NCBI GenBank assembly: GCA_002307055.1
Contig: DBTM01000044.1
Coordinates: forward strand, 1 to 41,302
Origin: Clostridiales bacterium UBA1316
Lineage (GTDB): Bacteria > Bacillota > Clostridia > Oscillospirales > Oscillospiraceae
Length of the DNA: 41,302 nt
Reading direction: 5' to 3'
Shown here: piece by piece, positions 16,965 to 25,528 of the stretch
Layout: the number at the start of each line of letters is the position of its first letter
Numbering within the stretch: position 1 is the stretch's first letter
The notes under the pieces: model-generated
Told to the model about the DNA's origin: nothing
The model's input: only the letters and a program-made list of their open reading frames with translations
Database searches by the model: none
Made by a program: the position numbers and the translations under genes

Positions 16965-16992
16965 TTGACATTTACGCAGGCAGCGCTATAAT
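16965..16992 (+). promoter_or_regulatory. Promoter of marR-MFS
   Basis: A perfect TTGACA (16965-16970), a 16-nt spacer and a perfect TATAAT (16987-16992). The -10 box is covered by the operator palindrome starting at 16989. Confidence 0.88.
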
Positions 16993-17027
16993 AGTTGTAC
17001 GCGCAACTGTTGCACGTACAACTATTA
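16989..17027. promoter_or_regulatory. 39-bp MarR operator palindrome
   Basis: The 39 bp from TAATAGTTG to CAACTATTA are an almost perfect palindrome centred on 17008, with one non-matching pair in each arm. Inside are two adjacent 14-bp units, GTTGTACGCGCAAC (16994-17007) and GTTGCACGTACAAC (17009-17022), each itself a near-palindrome, so two repressor dimers could bind side by side. The position over the -10 box and start site predicts autorepression. Confidence 0.85.
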
Positions 17028-17039
17028 GGAGGCTTTATA

Positions 17040-17480
17040 TTGCTGCACTGTGACTTATCGATTATCGTCCGAGGGAGCGAAATATTTCTGTCGAGATGCC
17101 TGTCGGATTTTGGCATTACGGCAACGGAACAAATGATGCTGATGTATCTGTACGCCCACACCAATCCGAACCAGGAGGATATCGCCAAATTCTTTATGTT
17201 GGATAAAGGGTCTGTCGCGAAGACGCTTCAAAAACTTGAAAAAAAGCGCATGATCGAGCGAAGTGTCAACCATAGTGACCAGCGTGAAAAGGTCATCACA
17301 CTGACGGATAGAGCATACGCTGTCAAAGACGTCTGCACGAACCTGCTGAAGCTCTGGAACGATGCTCTGTATCAGGACCTTACACCTGAAGAAGTTGCAG
17401 CTTTTGAGCGCATCGCGGCAAAAATATCAGCCAATGCAGCCGCTGATCTTGAAAAATGGGAGAGTAAGCGTGAAAGATAA
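17040..17480 (+). CDS. MarR-family transcriptional repressor
   Basis: A 146-aa winged-helix regulator. The helix-turn-helix runs from ITATEQMMLMYLYAH through NQEDIAKFFMLDKGSVAKTL, and the wing has RSVNHSDQREKVITLTD with the family's D-x-R. Flanking helices form the dimer interface. The start is placed at TTG 17040, seven bases after a perfect AGGAGG (17027-17032). An in-frame ATG at 16995 lies inside the operator, before that ribosome binding site, and adds residues with no family similarity. It is followed by the MFS exporter, which it should repress together with itself until a ligand binds. Confidence 0.9.
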   Translation: MLHCDLSIIVRGSEIFLSRCLSDFGITATEQMMLMYLYAHTNPNQEDIAKFFMLDKGSVAKTLQKLEKKRMIERSVNHSDQREKVITLTDRAYAVKDVCTNLLKLWNDALYQDLTPEEVAAFERIAAKISANAAADLEKWESKRER

Positions 17481-17505
17481 GTCTTTCAAACTGGGTTTTG
17501 TACTT

Positions 17506-17542
17506 TTCGGGCCATGCGGCCCGAAGTCCGGCAAAACCGGAC
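17506..17542 (+). other. Twin hairpins in the marR-MFS spacer
   Basis: TTCGGGCC (17506-17513) pairs with GGCCCGAA (17518-17525), and immediately after it GTCCGG (17526-17531) pairs with CCGGAC (17537-17542). There is no T-run. They may set the ratio of regulator to transporter through mRNA processing or partial pausing. Confidence 0.5.
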
Positions 17543-17579
17543 ACAGCACAATTCTCCGAGAAAGGAATAGTTATATAAA

Positions 17580-19856
17580 ATGGAAAACAAAAAGGCTAAA
17601 TCCGCATTCGTACTGATTCTGATTGTCTATCTCGCCGGCATTTTCATGGGCGCTATTGACACCGGTATCGTCACACCCGCCAGAGAGATCATTCAAAACA
17701 ACTTTATGGTTGACGGGAAAACCGGCATCTGGATGATCACGATTTACACGCTCGCTTACGCCGCGAGTATCCCCGTCATGGGTAAGCTCGCCGATAGAGT
17801 GGGCCGGAAAACGATTTATATGGTCAGCATTTTTCTGTTCGGCTTCGGCTCGCTTTTATGCGGCTTATCGCATTATTTCGGGAGCTTCGAATTTCTCATC
17901 GGTGCCAGAGCCCTTCAAGCCATCGGCGGCGGCGGCATTATGCCGATTGCAACCGCGGAGTTCGGCACCTCGTTCCCGCAGGAGAAACGCGGTATGGCTC
18001 TCGGCCTCGTCGGTGCGGTGTACGGCATCGCCAATATCTTCGGTTCTCTCGCGGGGAGTGCCATTCTCGACCTTTTCGGCAGGCAGAACTGGCAGTATAT
18101 ATTCTTTGTCAATATCCCGATCTCCATTTTTATAATTATTGCCGGGCTTGTTACCCTCCCGAACAATAAGGATACAAACCCTAAAAAAATTGATGTCTTC
18201 GGTATAGCGATTATCGTCGCAATGGTGCTTTCGCTCCTGTACGGCTTACGCAATATTGACTTCTTTAATTTTTCCGCTACCTTTACAAGCACAGCGGTCT
18301 ACCCCTTCCTGCTTGCTTTCGCCGTGCTGCTGCCCGTATTTGTGCTGGTGGAGAAAAAGGCGGCAGACCCTGTCATCAATCTCAAGTACTTTACAAAGCT
18401 GAGAATACTCATTACCCTGATCGTCGCCTTCGCTGCCGGATTTATTCTGATGGGTATCGTCTTTATCCCGCAGTTTTCAGAGAACGCGCTTAAGGTACCG
18501 TCCGGCACCGGCGGTTATTTCACGATGATCCTCGGGCTCTTAGCCGGCGTTTCCGCCATGCTGTCCGGTAAGATGATCGACAAGCTCGGCGCGAAGTTTG
18601 TTTTGTTTCTCGGCTTCATCATTTCAATTATCGGCGCACTGTTCCTCATGTTTTTTGCCGCCGCGTCACCGAATACCTTCAATGTCATTGTGAGTCTCAT
18701 GCTTCTGGGCTTTGGCCTCGGCTTTACCATGGGTGCGCCGGTCAACTATATGATGCTCGACAACATCAGCGATAAGGAGGCCAGCTCCGGCCTCGCGACG
18801 CTGTCCCTCATCCGCTCCATCGGTACGACGATTGCCCCGGCTCTGATGGTCGGTTTTATCGTCCACGCCGGTATGTCATTCCAGCCGAATATAATGCCGA
18901 TTCTGCCCAATGAGATAAAAATCCCAAATCTTCCCTATGTGCAGGAAATATCTGATGAAATCGCAAAGCTGCGCAGTGACCCCACGATGGCGGAAAAGCT
19001 GCAGGGTATCGATATCCCTGACATCGCTTCGATGCAGACAATTAAAATCGATTTCAGCAAAAACAACGATAATATAAAAATACCTGATGAACTGCTGAAA
19101 AAGCTGCAGGCTTCAGATGTGACGACAGCAACTCAGGTAACAAAGGAATTTGCTTCCTCCATGTTCGACCAGATGTCGCCGCTGCTGCTCACGAAAATTC
19201 AAGGGGGTATCCAGAGTGGCATTAACGGCATTACCGCCGGCCTCACTGAACTTGAAGCTGGCGCAGCGAAGCTCCAAAGCGGCATTGACGGAATAGATAA
19301 AGGCATAACGGGTATGCAGGAGGCAGTCGCTCAGCAAGAGGATGCACTCGCTCGGATGCAGACATATGCGCCAATGATTAAAGGCACCTTACCCAACGGC
19401 ATGTCAGTTCTGGATATGATGCCCGCGAAGGTAAAGGACACCATTCCTGAGAATGTACTGGAAATCCTGGCTAAAGTAAAATCTGCCGATGATCTTCAAA
19501 AACAGATTACCTCGCTTGAGGGCGTTATTGCTTCTTTAAAAACCAAAATTGATGACAGTAAAGCCAGTCAGGCAGAAATGAAAACCGCCCTTGAACAGAT
19601 GACAGCTACAAAAGAACAAATGACGACCTTGATCAGCCAAATGCAAACCTTGAACCAAGCGATACCCGGCGCTTTTAAATCGGCAGAGGCGACATATCTC
19701 TCCGAAATTGATGCCAAAGGTGCGGTTATTGAAACAACATACCAATCCACGCTTAACGGCGGTTACAAGTCCATCTATCTCATTGTCGCCGTCTCCTCAG
19801 CCTTTGCTATGGTATTCCTCGCCTTTTACAGGAAAAAGAAGACAGCTGCCGATTAA
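17580..19856 (+). CDS. DHA2-type MFS exporter with large extracytoplasmic helical insert
   Basis: A 758-aa transporter; typical 14-TM EmrB/QacA proteins have ~480-520 aa. TM1 has the AIDTGIVTPA segment, motif A is GKLADRVGRKT (~68-78), and motif C-like glycines are in GLVGAVYGIANIFGSLAG. The first 13 TM helices end near residue 433. Residues ~435-727 are then a hydrophilic, heptad-like insert with repeated small-residue spacing (GIQSGINGITAGLTELEAG and KLQSGIDGIDKGI), resembling the extracytoplasmic helices of YhgE/Pip and some MMPL proteins. TM14 (~730-750) closes the protein. It lies under MarR control 99 bp upstream. Drug or lipid export is likely; the substrate is unknown. Confidence 0.9.
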   Translation: MENKKAKSAFVLILIVYLAGIFMGAIDTGIVTPAREIIQNNFMVDGKTGIWMITIYTLAYAASIPVMGKLADRVGRKTIYMVSIFLFGFGSLLCGLSHYFGSFEFLIGARALQAIGGGGIMPIATAEFGTSFPQEKRGMALGLVGAVYGIANIFGSLAGSAILDLFGRQNWQYIFFVNIPISIFIIIAGLVTLPNNKDTNPKKIDVFGIAIIVAMVLSLLYGLRNIDFFNFSATFTSTAVYPFLLAFAVLLPVFVLVEKKAADPVINLKYFTKLRILITLIVAFAAGFILMGIVFIPQFSENALKVPSGTGGYFTMILGLLAGVSAMLSGKMIDKLGAKFVLFLGFIISIIGALFLMFFAAASPNTFNVIVSLMLLGFGLGFTMGAPVNYMMLDNISDKEASSGLATLSLIRSIGTTIAPALMVGFIVHAGMSFQPNIMPILPNEIKIPNLPYVQEISDEIAKLRSDPTMAEKLQGIDIPDIASMQTIKIDFSKNNDNIKIPDELLKKLQASDVTTATQVTKEFASSMFDQMSPLLLTKIQGGIQSGINGITAGLTELEAGAAKLQSGIDGIDKGITGMQEAVAQQEDALARMQTYAPMIKGTLPNGMSVLDMMPAKVKDTIPENVLEILAKVKSADDLQKQITSLEGVIASLKTKIDDSKASQAEMKTALEQMTATKEQMTTLISQMQTLNQAIPGAFKSAEATYLSEIDAKGAVIETTYQSTLNGGYKSIYLIVAVSSAFAMVFLAFYRKKKTAAD

Positions 19857-19945
19857 CCGTATTTTTGAAAGGATAACTCAGGATCTGCAGCAAATGGAAT
19901 GCGATTCCAACGCCGAAAGTTGTTAAAAAGGCGATATCCTCATAG

Positions 19946-19974
19946 TTGAATATGATCTGCCGTCGTGATAAAAT
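19946..19974 (+). promoter_or_regulatory. Promoter of the histidine kinase/response regulator pair
   Basis: TTGAAT (19946-19951), a 17-nt spacer and TAAAAT (19969-19974), ~67 bp before the kinase ATG. No terminator is obvious after the MFS gene, so some read-through is possible. Confidence 0.6.
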
Positions 19975-20040
19975 CAGCATTATTGATGAATAGAATCAAG
20001 GAGTAAATGTGCTGGTCGAATCAGCAGGCGGTGGGAATTT

Positions 20041-21900
20041 ATGCGGAAAATAAAAGCGTCGAGAGTTTTACTGCCGATCCTGGCAGCGCTGGCAATCGTC
20101 ATCGTACTGTCCGTAAATTGTACCGTTTCATCTTCCGCCGCGCCTCACGCAGGAAGCGGTGTCCTTGACCTGTCGTCTTGGAGCGGCGGAGCAAACAGAG
20201 CGTTTCAACTAACCGGGCAATGGGAGTTTTATTGGGACAGACTGCTTAATGATACTCAAATTAAAAGCGGAAAAGAGAAATTTGACTTTGTAAATACCTT
20301 TGACGGATGGAATTATGATGCAGGCAGCGGCCTTCCGGCCGTAGGCAAGGCGACATACCGCCTTCATGTGACCGGTGCTGTTCCCGGTACGGAATACGGC
20401 GTATATATCCAAAACGAAGCCTCGGTTTACCGCCTGTATATTGATGACAAGCTGATTGCCGGAAACGGCAGCCTCGGGGACTCTGCTGAAGCGCCGATGT
20501 CGGAATACAGCCCTCAGCTTGCCAGTTTTGCACCTGACAGCGAAAGCTTTGACGTCATACTGCAGATATCGAACAACGCTTACGCGGTGGGTGGTATGTG
20601 GAAACCGGTGATGTTTGGCACATATCAAGAGGTATCCTTCATTTATAACATGATTTCGTTTACCGGAAACTTTTTTACAGGCGGTCTGATTGTCATAAGC
20701 CTATTCTTCCTCATCTTTTTCACGGCTGAAAAAAGGTCAAAGGAAGTTCTCGCCCTGGCGGGAATCGGAGCGATGCTCGTCATCTATCTGCTGGTGCGCG
20801 GCAATATGCCGGCAACCTACCTGTTCACCAGCGCGCCAATTTCGGACTTTATGTGGATCGAATACCTTTCGGCAATGTGGATGGTATTTTCCCTCCTGTA
20901 TTTTGCCTATACCTCATATATAATGCTCGTACCAAAATGGCAGATTATCGCCTTACTGGTTTTTTCAGCAGGCGTTTCGCTTTTCGTCGCTTTATTCCCG
21001 TTTTCCACCGTGGTAAGCGCTTATATGGTGTTAAACTACATATGGCTATTCATAATCATTGTGGTTGCCGTACATTTTGCCCGGGCCGCCTATAAAGGAC
21101 TGGACGGTGCTCCGGCGCTTTTCGGCGCTGTCATGATTATTTTTTCAATTTTGTGCTACGGCGAGTTTGTCAGCGACAGCTCCATTGCCTTTTTCTTTAT
21201 ATCCAATGGGGCGTTTGAATATATGCTGCTGTTTTTTGTACAGTGCTTCATCATAGCCCGGCGATACAGAAACACACAGAAAATGGAGTTTGCGCTGCTG
21301 AAAGATCAAATACACCCCCACTTTATCCATAATGCCCTTGCAACGATAATATCGGTCTCGCGCAAGGATACCGAGCGTTCCCGCGAGCTTCTTATGGATT
21401 TCAGCAGCTACCTTCGAGGCTTCTACGACTATGAGGGAAATGAGCTTATTCCGCTCGACAAGGAACTCGAATTCATAAAAGCCTATGTCGCGCTTGAACA
21501 GGCGCGCTTTGGAGACAAGCTCAGAGCGGAATATCAGATTGAAGCTGCTGACGTTGTGATTCCCCCGCTTATCCTGCAGCCGCTGGTAGAAAACGCCTTT
21601 GTCCACGGTCTTCGGGAAAAAGAGGCCGGCGGCACCGCTCTAGTATACGCTGTTAAACTAAAAAACGACAAAATACGTATTGGCGTACGGGATGACGGAG
21701 TTGGTATGGGCTCAGCGGAGAAGGCTTCGGAACGTCAGGGTATCGGCATCATAAACATCAACCGCCGTCTCGAAAGGCTGTACCGGACTCAGCTAGTTTT
21801 CACCATTCCGGAGGGCGGCGGCTGCGAAGTGTATTTGGAAATACCTCCGTCGAAAACGCGCCGGAAGGAGGCGGCGTATGCTCAAAGCGGTAATCATTGA
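20041..21900 (+). CDS. LytS-like sensor histidine kinase with 7TMR-DISM sensor
   Basis: A 619-aa membrane sensor. A signal/TM helix (~8-28) leads to an extracellular beta-sandwich (~40-195) of the 7TMR-DISM extracellular type (ANRAFQLTGQWEFYWD, YRLHVTG, YRLYIDDKLIAGNG), a carbohydrate-binding-like fold. Seven TM helices follow (~205-405). The kinase part begins QIHPHFIHNAL (~423-433), the phosphoacceptor segment of the LytS/YehU class, then VENAFVHGLRE (N box) and DDGVGMG (G1 box) of the ATPase domain. ATG 20041 follows GGTGGGA. It overlaps the response regulator by 23 nt, so the two form one signalling pair. Confidence 0.92.
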   Translation: MRKIKASRVLLPILAALAIVIVLSVNCTVSSSAAPHAGSGVLDLSSWSGGANRAFQLTGQWEFYWDRLLNDTQIKSGKEKFDFVNTFDGWNYDAGSGLPAVGKATYRLHVTGAVPGTEYGVYIQNEASVYRLYIDDKLIAGNGSLGDSAEAPMSEYSPQLASFAPDSESFDVILQISNNAYAVGGMWKPVMFGTYQEVSFIYNMISFTGNFFTGGLIVISLFFLIFFTAEKRSKEVLALAGIGAMLVIYLLVRGNMPATYLFTSAPISDFMWIEYLSAMWMVFSLLYFAYTSYIMLVPKWQIIALLVFSAGVSLFVALFPFSTVVSAYMVLNYIWLFIIIVVAVHFARAAYKGLDGAPALFGAVMIIFSILCYGEFVSDSSIAFFFISNGAFEYMLLFFVQCFIIARRYRNTQKMEFALLKDQIHPHFIHNALATIISVSRKDTERSRELLMDFSSYLRGFYDYEGNELIPLDKELEFIKAYVALEQARFGDKLRAEYQIEAADVVIPPLILQPLVENAFVHGLREKEAGGTALVYAVKLKNDKIRIGVRDDGVGMGSAEKASERQGIGIININRRLERLYRTQLVFTIPEGGGCEVYLEIPPSKTRRKEAAYAQSGNH

Positions 21901-22984
21901 CGACGAGCTCCCATGCGTCGAGGAACTCTCCTATCTTCTCGGTAAATATCCCGATATTGAAGTCACCGGAGCCTATACGAACTCCAAGGATGCTCTTGAT
22001 GCTCTTGAACGCATAAAACCAGGCGCTGTGTTTCTTGATATAGACATGCCGCATATGAACGGGCTGGAGCTCGCGCTTAAAATACAGGCTATGTATTCGG
22101 GGATTATCATCATTTTTGTTACCGCATATGCCAAATACGCGCTGGACGCTTTTAACGCATATCCGCTTGATTTTTTGCTCAAGCCGATCAGGGAGGCACG
22201 GCTTGACGCCGCCGTGACCCACATGCGGGGGCAATACGAACTCACGCATCCCGAGAGCAAAAAAGAGGCGCTGAAAATTAAATGCTTCGGTCGATTTGAA
22301 GTGCTGGCGGGCAGTGAAATCAAATGGGGCACCCACAGAGTCAGAGAGCTGTTTTTATACCTGATTGGCAGATGCGGTACAGCGCCGACGAAAGACGAGA
22401 TTATTGACGCTCTGTTCGGCGGCGTCAATGATAAAAAAACAGCTAACAACCTGTATGTCACACTTTACAAGCTCCGGAGTCTGCTTGACACTCTGGACGG
22501 CGGGAGAAAGCTGATCCGGCTGACCGAGGACAATGCTCTTGAAATCGCACCCGGTATATGCGATTTTACCGACTTTATGGGCTTTGCGGGCCGGAACGCG
22601 GTAATAACGGGCAAGAACGCTATTGACGCTGCACGGGCACTCAATCTTTGCACCGGCATGTATCTGAAAAATGAAGACTTCGTCTGGGCAACTGATACAG
22701 CCGAATTTGTGGAAACGGAATATGAGCGCATCGCACTCGGTCTGGCAGAATACCATATTGAAAGCAGCAGTCTCCAGGAGGCGGAGGCCGTCCTGAATAC
22801 CCTCTTGCTCAGGAACCCGCTTTGCGATGACGGGTATGCAATGCTGCTGGATATGCTTATGAAAAACGGCAATCATCAGGCTTTTTCAGAGCGATACGCC
22901 GAATACGCGCGTGTGCTTAAAAGAGAGCTCAAAGTTAAACCGCGGGAGATTTACAGGAAATACTTTAACGAAATAAAAAATTAG
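21878..22984 (+). CDS. Response regulator with SARP-like DNA-binding and BTAD domains
   Basis: A 368-aa regulator. The receiver domain (1-~120) has the acidic pair IIDDE (8-9), the phosphoacceptor Asp54 in FLDIDMP, Thr in FVTAYAK and Lys in LLKPI. A winged helix (~133-225; KIKCFGRFEVLAG, HRVRELFLYLIGR, NNLYVTLYKLRSLLD) and a bacterial transcriptional activator domain with helical repeats (~235-365) follow, a SARP-type output. AAGGAGG lies before the ATG inside the kinase gene. Its targets are plausibly the envelope genes downstream. The 3' end abuts a MITE-like insertion that supplies the stop codon. Confidence 0.92.
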   Translation: MLKAVIIDDELPCVEELSYLLGKYPDIEVTGAYTNSKDALDALERIKPGAVFLDIDMPHMNGLELALKIQAMYSGIIIIFVTAYAKYALDAFNAYPLDFLLKPIREARLDAAVTHMRGQYELTHPESKKEALKIKCFGRFEVLAGSEIKWGTHRVRELFLYLIGRCGTAPTKDEIIDALFGGVNDKKTANNLYVTLYKLRSLLDTLDGGRKLIRLTEDNALEIAPGICDFTDFMGFAGRNAVITGKNAIDAARALNLCTGMYLKNEDFVWATDTAEFVETEYERIALGLAEYHIESSSLQEAEAVLNTLLLRNPLCDDGYAMLLDMLMKNGNHQAFSERYAEYARVLKRELKVKPREIYRKYFNEIKN

Positions 22985-23156
22985 CTTATCGGCTTAAGAC
23001 AGTAGCTGACACCTGCGTAATTATATGAGATGTCGTAGGGACGCCCATTGGGCGTCCGCGTCTCTACCTTTATACCAAAGTTCAAGGGCTCCTGACACCC
23101 AATGGGCGTTCCTACGGTTACATTCATTAACATGCGCTGTGTAAAGCCGATAAGCT
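22981..23156. mobile_element. 176-bp MITE-like element
   Basis: The element starts TTAGCTTATCGGCTT (22981-22995), and its reverse complement AAGCCGATAAGCTAA lies at 23144-23158. The flanks carry the same 10-mer AAATAAAAAA directly at each border (22971-22980 and 23157-23166), as expected for a target-site duplication, although the sequence is A-rich. Inside, a 17-bp arm (23036-23052) recurs inverted at 23098-23114 with one mismatch, and GGACGCCC/GGGCGTCC forms a tight hairpin at 23039-23057. It has no coding capacity. Confidence 0.7.
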
Positions 23157-23185
23157 AAATAAAAAATAAGAATATATTTTATAAT

Positions 23186-23230
23186 CGCCGCCGCGGAGGA
23201 CAGAGGATGCCTCTCCGGCGGCGTATTTTT
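23186..23230 (+). terminator. Terminator downstream of the response regulator
   Basis: CGCCGCCG (23186-23193) pairs with CGGCGGCG (23216-23223), with extra pairing inside (GAGG with CCTC), followed by TATTTTT. It now lies beyond the inserted element. From 23231 to 23371 I see only AT-rich sequence leading to the next gene. Confidence 0.8.
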
Positions 23231-23371
23231 GCGGTAAAATCGCCGTCAATGCCTTGCCATTGCAGAATTTAAGATTTTTTAAGATTGTTATGCTACAGTA
23301 TGCCTAAACTTAGAAAATTTCTGTTCAGATAGCTTCTATTATGTATATTAACGAATTGGGAGGATTTCATA

Positions 23372-25450
23372 ATGGCTATTTTATGGCAAAAAGCAGGCAG
23401 TGCCAAGGTGATGTCGTTCGTAACGGCACTTGCGATTCTTGTTTCACTGTTCCCGGCGTTGTCCGCGCCCGCGCAGGCGGCGGAAGCTTCGTGGACCGTG
23501 GCAGCCGGTTATACGGGCGGCTCAGGCACATCCGATGATCCGTACCTGATTTCCACAGCCGGTCAGCTGGCTTACCTTGCGCAGATGGTCAACGGCGGGG
23601 AGGAATATCAGGGAAAGCATTTTAAGATGACGGACAATATCGACCTGCAAACCCAGAGTTGGACGCCCATAGGCGTAAAATCGGAATATTTCGCGTTCAG
23701 CGGAGCATTTGACGGGTGCGGTCATCAGATTACCAACCTCGCTGTAAATATTACAGGCATCGCCGACGGAACAGCATATGCCGGACTTTTCGGATATGTC
23801 CGCTTATCGTGTGCTTCGATCGTAAACCTGGATGTTTCCGGAACAGTCAAGGCAAACGGAGGGACCGGCAATTACGCCGGAGGAATTGCAGCGTACTGCT
23901 TCATCGGCACCATTAAAAACTGTTCCTTTACCGGTACGGTCTCTTCAACCGGCGGTGCAAGTTACAACTATGCAGGAGGTATTGCAGGATTCAGTGAAGG
24001 CAGTACAATAGGAAGCTGCAAATCATCGTCAGCTGTGACGGCTGACGGCGGAGCCGGCTATGCCGGAGGTATTGCGGGAAACAGCACATATTACGATTCC
24101 GGAAGTGAGAAAACCTATGCTGTGCTGACAAATTGTACATCTGCGGGAACCGTCACCGTGTCCGGCGGGACATATGGCTACACCGGCGGAATTGCGGGCG
24201 TAAACGATACTGGCTGCACAGTGGAGAGCTGCCGCAGCAGCGGAATCATTCGCGCAGACGCAGGCAAAACAGAAAATTATGCGGGCGGACTGATCGGCAG
24301 CAGCAACGGGTCGCTGAACGCTTCCTCCTTTGAGGGGACCGTCACGGCAAACGGAGCTGCTCAGAAGAATTATGCGGGAGGTCTTGAAGGATTCTGCGAT
24401 GGAAACGGATTGGTTCAGAGCTGTTATGCGGATGCCTCTGTTGCTTCTAGCAACGGAGTCAAAAGCAACATCTCCGGCGGCTTGTCAGGATTTTTAGCAG
24501 GCAAATTGATAAACTGCTATCAAACGGGTCAGATAAGCGCTGCAGGCGGCACAGGAACTGCATCCCAGAACGAAAGCGGCGGTCTGAGCGGCGAGCTCAA
24601 CGTATACTACAATAATGACGGCGGAAATGTCGGTATATATAACTGCTACCATACCGGCGGCGCGGTTTCATCAAGCGGCGGCGCGTATAGCTTCTCAGGC
24701 GGCTTGTCTTCCCAGACCGTCGGCTATGCTTCAGCCGTTCCTGTGATTGACGGCAGCTATTGGCGGCTGGCAGACTGCGGAAAAGGGTTCACATACCTTA
24801 ACCACACGTGCACCAGCATCGGAACCTTTCCTGACAGCGGCGGCAAGCTGACCGCCTCCAACGATACCAGACTTCTATATGGCAGCACCTTACTCACAGC
24901 CCTGAACACCTGGGTGTCCGCTTATAATGGCAGTAACTATTCAGGGAAGCTGTCAAAATGGATTATCAATGCTGCGCAAAACAACGGCTACCCCATTCTC
25001 GAAATATTTAATACCAATAAAACTGCGTTGCCGACAAGCTCAGCCGTCACGCTTAACGGCAGTGTAAAGCAATTTGAAGCCTACATAATCGACGGAAGTA
25101 ATTATTTCAAGCTGCGCGATCTGGCTGCTGCTTTGAACGGAACAGCCAAGCAGTTTGCGGTAGGCTATGACGGAGCGGCAAACGCCATAACACTTACGAC
25201 CGGTTCAGCCTATACGCCTGTCGGAGGAGAACTCGCTTCTTCCGGAAAAGCTTCGAGCGAAACGGCGGTGCTTTCAGCTGCGAAGATTTATGTTAACGGC
25301 AAAAATGTCAGTCTCACTGCATACACCATCGGCGGCAGCAACTACTTCAATCTGCGCGAAGTGGCGGCGGCAATAAATTTCAGTGTCACCTGGGACAGCA
25401 CGACAAGCACGATAAAAATTGATACGTCGGCTGGATATACAGCAGGCTGA
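23372..25450 (+). CDS. Secreted GLUG-repeat protein with C-terminal stalk domain
   Basis: A 692-aa exported protein. A Sec signal peptide ends at about residue 34 (ALSAPAQA). About nine GLUG-type repeats follow from ~165 to 450 (forms such as NYAGGIAGFSEG, YTGGIAGVND, NYAGGLEGFCDG), preceded by the usual SDDPYLISTAGQLAYLA start that forms a beta-helix cap. The C-terminal ~130 residues contain two related halves (YIIDGSNYFKLRDLAAAL and YTIGGSNYFNLREVAAAI), the copper-amine-oxidase-N-terminal-like domain common in clostridial surface proteins. No LPxTG or SLH anchor is visible. It is probably an adhesin or matrix protein. GGGAGG precedes ATG 23372. Confidence 0.88.
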   Translation: MAILWQKAGSAKVMSFVTALAILVSLFPALSAPAQAAEASWTVAAGYTGGSGTSDDPYLISTAGQLAYLAQMVNGGEEYQGKHFKMTDNIDLQTQSWTPIGVKSEYFAFSGAFDGCGHQITNLAVNITGIADGTAYAGLFGYVRLSCASIVNLDVSGTVKANGGTGNYAGGIAAYCFIGTIKNCSFTGTVSSTGGASYNYAGGIAGFSEGSTIGSCKSSSAVTADGGAGYAGGIAGNSTYYDSGSEKTYAVLTNCTSAGTVTVSGGTYGYTGGIAGVNDTGCTVESCRSSGIIRADAGKTENYAGGLIGSSNGSLNASSFEGTVTANGAAQKNYAGGLEGFCDGNGLVQSCYADASVASSNGVKSNISGGLSGFLAGKLINCYQTGQISAAGGTGTASQNESGGLSGELNVYYNNDGGNVGIYNCYHTGGAVSSSGGAYSFSGGLSSQTVGYASAVPVIDGSYWRLADCGKGFTYLNHTCTSIGTFPDSGGKLTASNDTRLLYGSTLLTALNTWVSAYNGSNYSGKLSKWIINAAQNNGYPILEIFNTNKTALPTSSAVTLNGSVKQFEAYIIDGSNYFKLRDLAAALNGTAKQFAVGYDGAANAITLTTGSAYTPVGGELASSGKASSETAVLSAAKIYVNGKNVSLTAYTIGGSNYFNLREVAAAINFSVTWDSTTSTIKIDTSAGYTAG

Positions 25451-25528
25451 CTGCCACTGAAAAAGTAAAATACATGAACCGCTGAATGTTTTTAAAGCCG
25501 ATAAACGAGAAAGAATGATTTGTAATCG

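Noticed and set aside
20007..20060. A short ORF starting at ATG 20007 behind AAGGAG, upstream of the histidine kinase
   Set aside because: It is out of frame with the kinase and its peptide overlaps the kinase start; spacing to AAGGAG is only about 3 bases. A leader peptide cannot be excluded but is unsupported.
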